Shown here piece after piece: positions 1 through 6,096 of a stretch of DNA of 11,526 bases. Origin of the DNA: an uncultured Eubacteriales bacterium (GTDB lineage: Bacteria; Bacillota; Clostridia; Oscillospirales; Oscillospiraceae). A model generated the notes under the pieces. It was not told the origin of the DNA. It did not search any database and was given only the letters and a program-made list of their open reading frames with translations. A program made the position numbers and the translations under genes. Where the stretch lies: positions 1 to 11,526 of the forward strand of contig ONTN01000026.1 in NCBI GenBank assembly GCA_900320765.1. Direction: 5' to 3'. Numbering within the stretch: the stretch's first letter is position 1; each line of letters starts with the position of its first letter.

Positions 1-1074
1 TTTCCGCCGGGATATTACTATAAAGACGGGGCGTTTATTCGCTTTTCCGACCTCACTTCGGTAAAAACCCCCGTCTCGGGAGATCTTGAAAAGATATGTG
101 TAAATATCCGGCACAAGTTAGTGGACGGAATAGCCAAAAGGCTCGATTCAGACGTGCCTATCGGCTTTCTCCTCTCAGGCGGCCTTGACTCAAGCCTCGT
201 CTGCGCCGTTGCGGCGAGGTGGCTCGGAGTGCCGATCCGCACCTTTGCTATCGGTATGGATAAGGACGCCATTGATTTGAAATACGCCAAAAAGGTCGCC
301 GACTTCATCGGCGCCGAGCACACCGAGGTGTATATGACCCGCGACGAGGTGATAGCCGCCCTGCCGGAGGTCGTCGCCCTTCTCGGAACGTGGGATATAA
401 CCACCATCCGCGCCAGTATGGGTATGTACCTATGCTGCAAATATATCCACGAGCACACCGACGTGCGCGTACTCCTGACGGGCGAGGTATCAGACGAACT
501 CTTCGGGTATAAGTACACGGACTACGCCCCCTCGCCTACGGCGTTTCAGCTTGAGGCTAAAAAGAGAGTCGACGAGCTCTATATGTACGACGTTCTTCGC
601 GCAGACAGGTGCATTTCGGTAAACTCCCTCGAGGCACGAGTACCGTTCGGCGACCTCGACTTCGTTCGATACGTTATGAGCATCGACCCGAAGCTCAAGG
701 TAAACAGCTACAATATGGGTAAATACCTCCTCCGCCACGCCTTCGAGGGCGAGGCTCTCCTGCCCGAGGATATCCTTTGGCGGCAGAAGGCGGCCTTCTC
801 CGACGCGGTCGGCCACTCTATGGTGGACGATCTGAAGGAGTACGCGGAAAGCCTCTACACCGACGGGGAGTATGAAGAAAAGCGGATGAAATACGACTAC
901 GCAAGGCCGTTTACGAAGGAGAGCCTTCTATACCGCGAGCTTTTCGAGAAATACTACCCCGGCCAGGCGAGAATGATAAAGGACTTCTGGATGCCGAACA
1001 AGGCGTGGAAGGGCTGCGACGTAAAAGACCCCTCCGCCAGAGTGCTCCAAAACTACGGCGCCAGCGGCAAATAA
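1..1074 (+). CDS. asnB: Asparagine synthetase B, glutamine-hydrolysing (5'-truncated by window)
   Basis: Makes asparagine from aspartate, using ATP and ammonia released from glutamine; cytosolic. The reading frame is open from base 1, so the gene starts before the window. About 357 residues are visible, and roughly 200 residues (the N-terminal glutaminase domain with its catalytic Cys) are missing if the protein has the usual 520-555 length. The first visible residues, FPPGYYYKDG, match the end of the glutaminase domain. The PP-loop SGGLDSS (bases 175-195) binds ATP pyrophosphate. Further matches to the synthetase domain are SLEARVPFGDLDF (628-666), WRQKAAFSDAVGHS (778-819) and the C-terminal FWMPNKAW...DPSAR. 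The usual GEGSDE loop reads GEVSDE (481-498), which I believe is common in a clostridial AsnB subgroup. A GTG at 121 is internal, not the start. No partner gene follows on this strand. Identification is firm; regulation cannot be seen. Confidence 0.95.
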   Translation, partial: FPPGYYYKDGAFIRFSDLTSVKTPVSGDLEKICVNIRHKLVDGIAKRLDSDVPIGFLLSGGLDSSLVCAVAARWLGVPIRTFAIGMDKDAIDLKYAKKVADFIGAEHTEVYMTRDEVIAALPEVVALLGTWDITTIRASMGMYLCCKYIHEHTDVRVLLTGEVSDELFGYKYTDYAPSPTAFQLEAKKRVDELYMYDVLRADRCISVNSLEARVPFGDLDFVRYVMSIDPKLKVNSYNMGKYLLRHAFEGEALLPEDILWRQKAAFSDAVGHSMVDDLKEYAESLYTDGEYEEKRMKYDYARPFTKESLLYRELFEKYYPGQARMIKDFWMPNKAWKGCDVKDPSARVLQNYGASGK

Positions 1075-1091
1075 GTATTAATCGAACAAAA

Positions 1092-1112
1092 AGGTTCTTT
1101 TTCGGGGAACCT
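1092..1112 (+). other. Small hairpin after asnB
   Basis: AGGTTC (1092-1097) and GAACCT (1107-1112) form a 6-bp stem with a 9-base loop, 18 bases after the asnB stop. No T-run follows, so this is a weak terminator candidate at best. Confidence 0.3.
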
Positions 1113-1149
1113 GCAGCCCGCCGACCGCGTCAAGTCACTCAGACCATAA

Positions 1150-1181
1150 AAATGGCTGAAATCGTATGATTTCAGCCATTT
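1150..1181. terminator. Perfect 14-bp hairpin between asnB and fic, possible bidirectional terminator
   Basis: AAATGGCTGAAATC (1150-1163), loop GTAT, then the exact complement (1168-1181). Read on the minus strand the stem runs into ATTTTTATGG, a short U-tract, so it would stop transcription coming from the fic side. On the plus strand only three T end the stem, so it is a poorer terminator for asnB. The stem is unusually perfect for this AT/GC mix and could also be part of a dispersed repeat. The rest of the gene-free stretch 1075-1338 holds only this and two smaller hairpins. Confidence 0.55.
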
Positions 1182-1270
1182 CAGACTGTAGACAAAAGCC
1201 ACTTTCGGCGCACTTTGCGGGCGGGCAGCAATTACTATATCAGTTAATCTCGACTAACTATATTAACATA

Positions 1271-1298
1271 GAAAGGCCTCATTTTCAAGAGGCCTTTC
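1271..1298 (-). terminator. Hairpin downstream of the fic pseudogene
   Basis: GAAAGGCCTC (1271-1280), an 8-base loop, and GAGGCCTTTC (1289-1298) form a 10-bp perfect stem 41 bases past the fic stop on the minus strand. The tail on that strand (TATGTTAATAT) is AT-rich but is not a T-run. It is a plausible weak terminator for fic, and symmetric enough to act in either direction. Confidence 0.5.
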
Positions 1299-1338
1299 AA
1301 AATTATAGGAAATTAATTAAGCTGTCAGGTAAAAAGCG

Positions 1339-2022
1339 TCATTCGGCTGATATATTTGGATTATCAATGCTCGTTTTTAACCTATACGCCCGGAATTTCC
1401 CATCCATTACAGGCTCAATAGTCCCGTTCTGGCTCAATTCCCGCAGAATTCTGTTTGCCGTCGCAGGTGAAATGCCGAGACCTTCGCACAGGTCGGCATT
1501 GCGAATTGTCGGTTTTTCCGAGAGATGTGCCAATATGAACCGGCGGCGAAAAGCTGCGTTCTTTGCATTCTTCCCTATCGGCTTGCCTTTTGCTCCTACG
1601 GTCTCCAACAACGCGGTTTTGATTGCAGCGAGCATAAACTCGATGAAAGCTGTGGACTCCCCGGCATTGTTCGAGGCATTGATAGCATCGTAATACTCCC
1701 GTTGTCGGGCGTGGATGATAGGCTCCACCGGGGGCCAGGCGAACAGTGGATTCCACTCTGCCAGCAGCCGCGTGTGCCACAATCTTCCGATCCTTCCGTT
1801 GCCATCGGCGAAGGGGTGAATGAGTTCAAGCTCGTAGTGGAATACGCAGCTTTTGATCAGCATCGGAAGCTCGCTGTCCCTCACCCACACGAGGAGCCTT
1901 TCTACACTCTCCGGAACGTATCGCGGCAGAGTACCCATGTGCAAGATATTCCCTTTGCTGTCCGCAACGCCTACCGCGCCGGAGCGAAGCATTCCGGCTT
2001 CTTCCACCAGTCCACGCATCAT
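1339..2022 (-). CDS. Fic-family protein, catalytic and winged-helix part of a disrupted gene
   Basis: Fic-domain enzymes transfer AMP (or another nucleotide part) from a nucleotide to a hydroxyl side chain of a target protein. This 227-codon frame carries the core motif HPFADGNGRIGR at residues 69-80, a full match to HPFx(D/E)GNGRxxR with catalytic His69. It is preceded by the usual FHYELELI helix and a GTLPRYVPE flap region. Residues about 158-215 (PTIRNADLCEGLGISPATANRILREL) look like a C-terminal winged helix-turn-helix. The first ATG here is not a natural start: family homology begins upstream in the same frame (LLTAHGLMM), and the true N-terminal part lies in another frame at 2051-2230. 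There is no convincing ribosome binding site at 2022. Together with the upstream piece this is the remnant of a single fic gene. The frame is otherwise intact, so decay is recent, or the break is an assembly error. No antitoxin gene is adjacent. Confidence 0.85.
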   Translation of the reverse strand: MMRGLVEEAGMLRSGAVGVADSKGNILHMGTLPRYVPESVERLLVWVRDSELPMLIKSCVFHYELELIHPFADGNGRIGRLWHTRLLAEWNPLFAWPPVEPIIHARQREYYDAINASNNAGESTAFIEFMLAAIKTALLETVGAKGKPIGKNAKNAAFRRRFILAHLSEKPTIRNADLCEGLGISPATANRILRELSQNGTIEPVMDGKFRAYRLKTSIDNPNISAE

Positions 2023-2050
2023 TAAGCCGTGGGCGGTCAGCAGTGATCTG

Positions 2051-2230
2051 CTATTCGCTCATCGTATTCTGTTCTATTGCCAGCGTACCCTGGATAGTGC
2101 GGATTCGATTGGTCCGCCGCAGAATTGGGTTAAGGGACAAATATCCCTTAGACAGACAGCCAGCAAGCTCGGAAATCTCAGTGGCGTCCGTCAGAATCAT
2201 CGGCGTAATTTCAAAGGGAGGGTTTTTCAT
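2051..2230 (-). pseudogene. 5' part of the disrupted fic gene (inhibitory-helix region)
   Basis: From ATG 2230 the frame reads MKNPPFEITPMILTD, then LRRTNRIRTIQGTLAIEQNTMSE and a TAG stop at 2051-2053. TLAIEQN lies where Fic proteins with an N-terminal inhibitory helix have their (S/T)xxxE(G/N) motif, here with Q in place of G/N. After the TAG four more family-like codons (QITA) follow, then the sequence jumps into LLTAHG in another frame. From memory of the family about 40 residues (Fic linker and first helices) are missing. So the gene has two lesions: a nonsense codon and an out-of-frame deletion. I chose the ATG at 2230 rather than the one at 2278 because the promoter -10 box at 2261-2266 puts the mRNA start near 2254. 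A G-rich stretch (GCGGGGCAGG) precedes this ATG. An intact protein would have been about 330 residues. Confidence 0.8.
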
Positions 2231-2260
2231 AGCCTGCCCCGCTTTCTGAGCTTTTATCAT

Positions 2261-2289
2261 ATTATACGGTTTCATCAATCAAAAATCAA
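2261..2289 (-). promoter_or_regulatory. Sigma-A-type promoter of fic
   Basis: On the minus strand, TTGATT (2289-2284), a 17-base spacer and a perfect TATAAT (2266-2261). Transcription would start near 2254, about 24 bases before the fic ATG at 2230. The spacer is overlapped by one arm of an inverted repeat, which suggests repression at this site. Confidence 0.75.
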
Positions 2290-2327
2290 CAAAATGATTG
2301 ATGAAAATCTGTTTTTTTGATTGATGA
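2270..2327. repeat. Three copies of TGATTGATGA around the fic promoter, operator-like
   Basis: TTTCATCAATCA (2270-2281) and its exact complement TGATTGATGAAA (2295-2306) form a 12-bp inverted repeat with a 13-base gap. A third copy, TGATTGATGA (2318-2327), lies 23 bases further in the same orientation as the second. The first arm sits inside the -35/-10 spacer, and the others lie just upstream of the -35 box. This placement is typical of a repressor operator. The cognate regulator is unknown; the winged helix of the Fic protein itself is one candidate (inference). Confidence 0.6.
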
Positions 2328-2365
2328 GAGGGTGATGAGTATTTCTTACGCGCCTATCAAAACGC

Positions 2366-2400
2366 CAAAGGGGCAGCCGCTTTTTGCGAGTGCCCCTTTG
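2366..2400 (-). terminator. Terminator hairpin of the sigma operon
   Basis: CAAAGGGGCA (2366-2375) pairs with TGCCCCTTTG (2391-2400), with an inner CGC/GCG pairing. On the minus strand the stem is followed by GCGTTTTGA, a short T-run. It lies 40 bases past the stop of the small exported protein gene and fits as the end of that operon. The gap to the fic promoter holds nothing else visible. Confidence 0.65.
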
Positions 2401-2440
2401 CCATCAGCAAAAGATCTGTCTGCTCTTTGCAGGAGTATTC

Positions 2441-2830
2441 TCAGTAGGTTACGGTAGAAGAGGTTCTACTCGGGCGTTCGACTTCCACTCCGCTGCTGTT
2501 GTAAACTACGGCAGTCGTCTTGGTGTAATACTGATAGCCGGAGTAAACGGCGTTTGGCTTTGAGAGCACGATAGTGCCGCTGCCGCTCTTCGTCCAGCTC
2601 TTTATCATTGTCTCCGTGCTCCCGCTGACGCGGTACAGCTCCACCGTCAAGTCGGCGGTATATCCGGAATAAAGGGTAACTTTACCTTTGCAAGTTGCAA
2701 TTCCCAATGAACTGATAGATAAATTGGCGCTGATTGAAGACGTTCCAATGAAGGTAATGCTTGCAAGAGCAGAGCCCGCAAAGCACACGAGCATTATTAA
2801 GCTAAGAACGATAGCAATAATTCGTTTCAT
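2441..2830 (-). CDS. Small exported protein of unknown function
   Basis: A 129-residue protein I cannot assign to a named family with certainty. Residues 1-23 (MKRIIAIVLSLIMLVCFAGSALA) are a typical Sec signal peptide: a positive start, a hydrophobic core, and an ALA cut site before Ser24. The mature part, about 106 residues, is rich in Ser, Thr, Tyr and Val with alternating hydrophobic residues, as in a single all-beta domain. It has one cysteine (Cys47) and no LPXTG anchor or lipobox. It resembles small secreted beta proteins seen in Clostridia (perhaps DUF6147-like; low certainty). AGGAG stands 6 bases before the ATG (2837-2841), and the gene starts only 11 bases after the DUF4367 gene, so it is the last gene of the sigma operon. 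This makes it a likely exported output or sensed partner of that system. Confidence 0.8.
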   Translation of the reverse strand: MKRIIAIVLSLIMLVCFAGSALASITFIGTSSISANLSISSLGIATCKGKVTLYSGYTADLTVELYRVSGSTETMIKSWTKSGSGTIVLSKPNAVYSGYQYYTKTTAVVYNSSGVEVERPSRTSSTVTY

Positions 2831-2841
2831 ATTTTTCTCCT

Positions 2842-3549
2842 TTATTTTACGTTTTCAATTATTTTCGTTGCCGTATCAAGGCTTTCGCCATGCAGGCAGA
2901 GGGTGCACGTTATTTCCTTCTCTTCAATAACCCAGATTGCAAAAACTTCATCGTCCTGGGCGGATACAAGGACGCTTCTTCCGGAAACGTTTACAAGCTC
3001 AGTATCCCCTTCGTTGTCAACGTCGATAGTCGCGGATAGATCGTCATACGAAAAAGAGATATATCCGCCGCTGCCGTTTTCATATTCCTTCATCCAGGTC
3101 GAGCTTGCGCTTGTAAGCTTGTAGCCCTCCGGAATCCACGTAGGCGCGGCCTTAATTTCGCTGCTCTCGACAAATGCAAGTGAATAGTGATCGCCCATAT
3201 TCTCGATAAGGAAGTTATAAACCAGCACTCTCAAGGCTTCGACGCTTGTTATCAGAACCGTTGACACCAATAGTATGATAAGAGTGCAAACGGCGACCGT
3301 ATTTAGTATTTTTATTACTTTTTTCCCGGTCTTCCCCCACCTTTGCTTTTTCCTTATGCTTCTGATTCTTCCAAGGCATCTCTCCTTTAATTCGTTGGTA
3401 ACATGATAATCGTCTTTTGCGCTGTCACTGCCGGTTTGATCTTCGAGCTCGGCGCTTTCATCTATCATCATTCTGTATATTTCAAGCGCAAGATTTGCCT
3501 CCTCGGCTTCTGCCTGCAGTGTTGCAAGCACAGAATCCTTTTTATCCAT
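2842..3549 (-). CDS. DUF4367 membrane protein, probable anti-sigma factor
   Basis: 235 residues. Residues 1-78 are charged and helical, and cytoplasmic if this is an anti-sigma factor. One transmembrane segment spans about 80-102 (IKILNTVAVCTLIILLVSTVLI), flanked by a Lys/Arg-rich stretch (IRKKQRWGKTGKK). Residues about 135-233 form an extracytoplasmic domain opening with PTWIPEGYKLTS, as in DUF4367 domains. Such proteins are commonly encoded next to sigma-70-family factors in Clostridia and are thought to hold them at the membrane. There is no zinc-binding HxxxCxxC motif in the N-terminal part, so the contact with the sigma factor would differ from ZAS-type anti-sigmas. Its ATG overlaps the sigma stop by one base (TAATG), with a strong AAGGAGGAG (3558-3566) inside the sigma gene, so the two are translationally coupled. 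The anti-sigma role is inferred from context. Confidence 0.85.
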   Translation of the reverse strand: MDKKDSVLATLQAEAEEANLALEIYRMMIDESAELEDQTGSDSAKDDYHVTNELKERCLGRIRSIRKKQRWGKTGKKVIKILNTVAVCTLIILLVSTVLITSVEALRVLVYNFLIENMGDHYSLAFVESSEIKAAPTWIPEGYKLTSASSTWMKEYENGSGGYISFSYDDLSATIDVDNEGDTELVNVSGRSVLVSAQDDEVFAIWVIEEKEITCTLCLHGESLDTATKIIENVK

Positions 3550-4076
3550 TACTGTTTCTCCTCCTTTTCCATAATTTCTTTAAGATTATTTCGAGCTCGC
3601 ATCAAAATGATCCGGACGTTTCCCTCCGATATGCGGTGCTGTTCTGAAAGCTCGCGGCAGCTCCAGCCAAGAAAGTACTTTTCGATCAGCAGCTCCTTCT
3701 CCCTTTCCGGGAGCTTTTCAATAGACTTCGCAAGCAAAGAGCGATTTTCCGTAATCAGCAAGAGATCTTCAGGCGACTCGATCTGCGCTCGCTCCGCCGT
3801 TTCAAGATCAATCGTTTTCAGGTCGTCGCGCAAGTAGTTCAAAGTCACGCTTCGCACCGTATGCCATATGTATGAAACAAGCGCCCGCCGGTCAAGTCTC
3901 GACACAGTGTCGTGGTGCATATAAATGCGGGCGACCGACTCTTGAATAATGTCTTCAACGCTGTCGGTGGAGGCTCCGAACTTGATAGCGGCGTTTGCCA
4001 TACTTTGAGAATATCTATTAAGCAAATCAGTGTAAAATTCGTCTTCAGTGCTGAACGCAGGAGGTTTATTGCTCAT
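3549..4076 (-). CDS. ECF-like sigma-70 family RNA polymerase sigma factor
   Basis: A 175-residue alternative sigma factor that would direct RNA polymerase to a small regulon. Region 2 covers about residues 16-85: the core-binding helix VEDIIQESVARIY at 40-52, then WHTVRSVTLNYLRD, where -10 recognition lies. Region 4 covers about 113-167: LPEREKELLIEKYFLGWSCRELSEQHRISEGNVRIILMRAR, with the helix-turn-helix that reads the -35 box. There is no region 1.1 or 3, and the length is normal for ECF factors. GGGAG (4087-4091) lies 10 bases before the ATG. It is the first gene of a tight operon with a membrane DUF4367 protein and an exported protein. The operon has a housekeeping-type promoter, so expression may not depend on the factor itself. 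Confidence 0.93.
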   Translation of the reverse strand: MSNKPPAFSTEDEFYTDLLNRYSQSMANAAIKFGASTDSVEDIIQESVARIYMHHDTVSRLDRRALVSYIWHTVRSVTLNYLRDDLKTIDLETAERAQIESPEDLLLITENRSLLAKSIEKLPEREKELLIEKYFLGWSCRELSEQHRISEGNVRIILMRARNNLKEIMEKEEKQ

Positions 4077-4168
4077 ATCCCCGGCTCTCCCAATCTTTCT
4101 CTTAAAAAGATAAGTATGAAATAAACGATAGCTGAGTAAATATTCATCTATTTATATATTTTAGGGAA

Positions 4169-4197
4169 ATTATACAATACTTTCTCAAGTAAATCAA
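4169..4197 (-). promoter_or_regulatory. Sigma-A-type promoter of the sigma/DUF4367 operon
   Basis: On the minus strand, TTGATT (4197-4192), a 17-base spacer and TATAAT (4174-4169). Transcription would start near 4162, leaving a leader of about 85 bases. The leader holds a small ATCTTT/AAAGAT stem not far before the ribosome binding site. A separate ECF-type promoter was not recognised. Confidence 0.7.
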
Positions 4198-4229
4198 GGC
4201 ATATCAACTCTCAGCCGGTTTTCCCCGTT

Positions 4230-4268
4230 CGGCATTTTGTACGATTTCCGGCACCCGGAATTTTGCAC
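4230..4268. repeat. Short degenerate repeats with a TTCCGG/CCGGAA palindrome
   Basis: CGGCATTTTGTAC (4230-4242) and CGGAATTTTGCAC (4256-4268) match at 11 of 13 positions, 26 bases apart. Between and overlapping them is the palindrome TTCCGG-CAC-CCGGAA (4246-4260). The stretch lies between divergent promoters. It could be a regulatory site or the end remnant of an IS21-like element (internal end repeats, TGTGCAAAA-like on the minus strand); neither is proven. Confidence 0.35.
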
Positions 4269-4300
4269 ATTAACAAAAGTTCATTTTTCATAAAATTCTT

Positions 4301-4340
4301 GAATAATTTTGATTGACAATGAATTATTTTGATTTATAAT
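4301..4340 (+). promoter_or_regulatory. fru promoter with tandem 20-bp operator-like repeats
   Basis: The promoter is TTGACA (4313-4318), a 16-base spacer and TATAAT (4335-4340), with a start near 4347. Two direct repeats of 20 bases, 4301-4320 and 4321-4340, agree at 17 of 20 positions with core GAAT(A/T)ATTTTGATT. They cover the -35 box, spacer and -10 box. A 20-bp period puts both copies on nearly the same DNA face, as for a regulator bound in tandem. The likely binder is the DeoR-type protein encoded immediately downstream. GGAGGG (4360-4365) is its ribosome binding site. Confidence 0.7.
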
Positions 4341-4371
4341 GACAATATAAAGGAATTGCGGAGGGATTTCA

Positions 4372-5130
4372 ATGATCGCGGAGACACGGCGGCAGATGAT
4401 ACTTGATGCGCTGAAGAGAGAGAGGTCCATTTCCGTTCACGCGCTTGCGGAGCTTCTGAACACCAGCGTTTCCACGGTAAGGCGCGATCTTATCGTGCTG
4501 GACGAGAGGGGTCTTTTAAGCAAAGTGCATGGCGGCGCGGCGCTGAACGACGCTCAGCTTTCCGCGGTAGAGTTCGATATGCTGACTAAGGAAAACCTGA
4601 TGCTCCCCGAAAAAGAGGCTATCGCAAGGGCGGCTGCGGGGATGATCCGCGCCGACGACTTCGTTTTTATAGACGCGGGCTCCACGACGCTGCAGCTTGC
4701 CCACGCTATCACGGGGGAAGCGCTGAAGGCGGTTTACGTAACGAACGGGCTCGCGCATACGCGGGTGCTGACGCAGAAGGGCTGCACTGTATACGTTCCC
4801 GGCGGCAGGATAAGGCAGCGTACCGAGGCGATCGTGGGGTCTACCGCCCTTGCCGCATTGAATCAGTATAATTTCACGAAGGCATTTCTCGGCACGAACG
4901 GCATATCACTTGATCGGGGCTTCACCACGCCGGGGATCGACGAGCGCGAGATAAAGGCCGCCGTAGTCCGCCTTTCAGGCGAGCGCTGGTTTCTTGCCGA
5001 CAGCAGCAAGTTCGACAAGGTCTATCCAGCAGGCATCAGCGCGCTGGATAGCGCCGGTATCATCACCGACTCAGTTCCGAACGAAAGCTACCGTGACCGA
5101 ACAACTATAAAGGAGGCTGAACCCGTATGA
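4372..5130 (+). CDS. fruR: DeoR-family regulator of the fructose operon
   Basis: A 252-residue DNA-binding repressor. Residues 6-57 form the DeoR helix-turn-helix: RRQMILDALKRERSISVHALAELL followed by TSVSTVRRDLIVLDERGLL and the signature VHGGA. Residues about 76-233 are the DeoR sensor domain of the phosphosugar-isomerase-like fold, with IDAGSTT (101-107 region), TNG, GTNGISLDRGFTTPG and LADSSKFDK, which bind a sugar phosphate in this family. Its place first in an operon with fruK and fruA makes fructose-1-phosphate or fructose-1,6-bisphosphate the probable effector (inference). Translation starts at ATG 4372, 6 bases after GGAGGG. Its stop overlaps the fruK start by four bases (ATGA). Tandem repeats in its own promoter suggest autoregulation. 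The regulator class is certain; the name fruR rests on context. Confidence 0.92.
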   Translation: MIAETRRQMILDALKRERSISVHALAELLNTSVSTVRRDLIVLDERGLLSKVHGGAALNDAQLSAVEFDMLTKENLMLPEKEAIARAAAGMIRADDFVFIDAGSTTLQLAHAITGEALKAVYVTNGLAHTRVLTQKGCTVYVPGGRIRQRTEAIVGSTALAALNQYNFTKAFLGTNGISLDRGFTTPGIDEREIKAAVVRLSGERWFLADSSKFDKVYPAGISALDSAGIITDSVPNESYRDRTTIKEAEPV

Positions 5131-6029
5131 TCTACACCGTGACCTTCAACCCCGCGATCGACTATGTGGTACATTTCGAGAAGCTGCGCCCCGGGGAGAT
5201 AAACCGCAACGAGTCTGAGGAATTCCAGTTCGGCGGCAAGGGCATAAACGTTTCAAACGTGCTCCGCACCCTCGGCTTTGACACCGTGGCTCTCGGCTTC
5301 GTTGCAGGCTTTATCGGCGAAGGCTTTGAAAAGGGCCTTGAGGAGATGGGGCTCAAGACCGACCTTATTCACGTTCGCGATGGGATGACCCGTGTTAACG
5401 TGAAAGTAAAGGCCGCTGAGGAGACGGAGATAAATGGCATCGGCCCCGTTATCACCGGGGAGGATATGGCGAAGCTTTTCGATAAGCTTGACGCCATAGG
5501 GCCGGACGATATGCTGGTGCTCTCGGGCTCAATACCCAAGTGCCTGCCCGGCGACACCTACGAGCGGATAATGGCAAGGCTCGACGGAAGGGGCATACCC
5601 ATCGCGGTTGACGCAACCCGCGATCTGCTTGTGAACGTGCTAAAGTATCATCCCTTCCTGATAAAGCCTAACAATCACGAGTTAGGCGAGATTTTCGGCA
5701 GGGTGCTTAAAACCGACGCTGAGCTCGTAGAATGCGCCCGAAAGCTTCAGGAGATGGGCGGGCGCAACGTCCTCGTTTCCATGGCGGGCGACGGGGCTCT
5801 GCTGCTCGACGAGGCGGGCGAGGTGCACCGCATCGGCTGCCCGAAGGGAAAGGTGAAAAACTCCGTAGGCGCGGGAGATTCGATGGTCGCGGGCTTTATT
5901 GCCGGATGGCTTGAGCGCGGGGACTACGGCTATGCCTTAAAGCTCGGCACGGCGACCGGCTCAGCGACGGCATTTTCCATCGGGCTTGCGGAAAAGCCGC
6001 TCATAGATGAGCTTTTGGCGACGCTCTGA
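5127..6029 (+). CDS. fruK: 1-phosphofructokinase
   Basis: Phosphorylates fructose-1-phosphate, the product of the PTS importer encoded next door, to fructose-1,6-bisphosphate with ATP; cytosolic. 300 residues, the usual length for this PfkB/ribokinase-fold family. The N-terminal substrate region MIYTVTFNPAIDYVV is diagnostic of 1-phosphofructokinase/tagatose-6-phosphate kinase. GGKGINVS at 36-43 is PfkB signature 1, LSGSIP at 132-137 and KPN at 180-182 follow, and VGAGDSMVAGF at 247-257 is signature 2 with catalytic base Asp251. AAAGGAGG (5109-5116) lies inside the end of fruR, and the ATG overlaps the fruR stop, so the two are coupled. Being between a fructose regulator and a fructose EII favours FruK over LacC. 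Confidence 0.95.
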   Translation: MIYTVTFNPAIDYVVHFEKLRPGEINRNESEEFQFGGKGINVSNVLRTLGFDTVALGFVAGFIGEGFEKGLEEMGLKTDLIHVRDGMTRVNVKVKAAEETEINGIGPVITGEDMAKLFDKLDAIGPDDMLVLSGSIPKCLPGDTYERIMARLDGRGIPIAVDATRDLLVNVLKYHPFLIKPNNHELGEIFGRVLKTDAELVECARKLQEMGGRNVLVSMAGDGALLLDEAGEVHRIGCPKGKVKNSVGAGDSMVAGFIAGWLERGDYGYALKLGTATGSATAFSIGLAEKPLIDELLATL

Positions 6030-6049
6030 TTTATTATTTCGTACATCAA

Positions 6050-6068
6050 CATGCCGCGCTGCGGTATG
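6050..6068 (+). other. Stem-loop between fruK and fruA
   Basis: CATGCCGC (6050-6057) and GCGGTATG (6061-6068) pair over 8 positions with one G-U and a 3-base loop. It sits 28 bases before the fruA start, upstream of the ribosome binding site. No T-run follows, so it is not a terminator. It might mark mRNA processing or uneven expression of kinase and transporter. Confidence 0.35.
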
Positions 6069-6096
6069 AATGTAATATTTTGAAAGGAGAGACGGT

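Noticed and set aside
1166..1693. Plus-strand 175-codon ORF over the fic 3' end
   Set aside because: It begins inside the 1150-1181 hairpin, runs antisense to conserved Fic motifs and has no ribosome binding site.
1339..2330. Fic toxin-antitoxin module
   Set aside because: No small antitoxin gene lies beside the Fic gene; the inhibitory-type helix is in the same protein, and the gene is broken.
4280..4371. Catabolite-responsive element (cre) upstream of the fru operon
   Set aside because: No match to the WTGNNARCGNWWWCAW-type consensus was found around the promoter.
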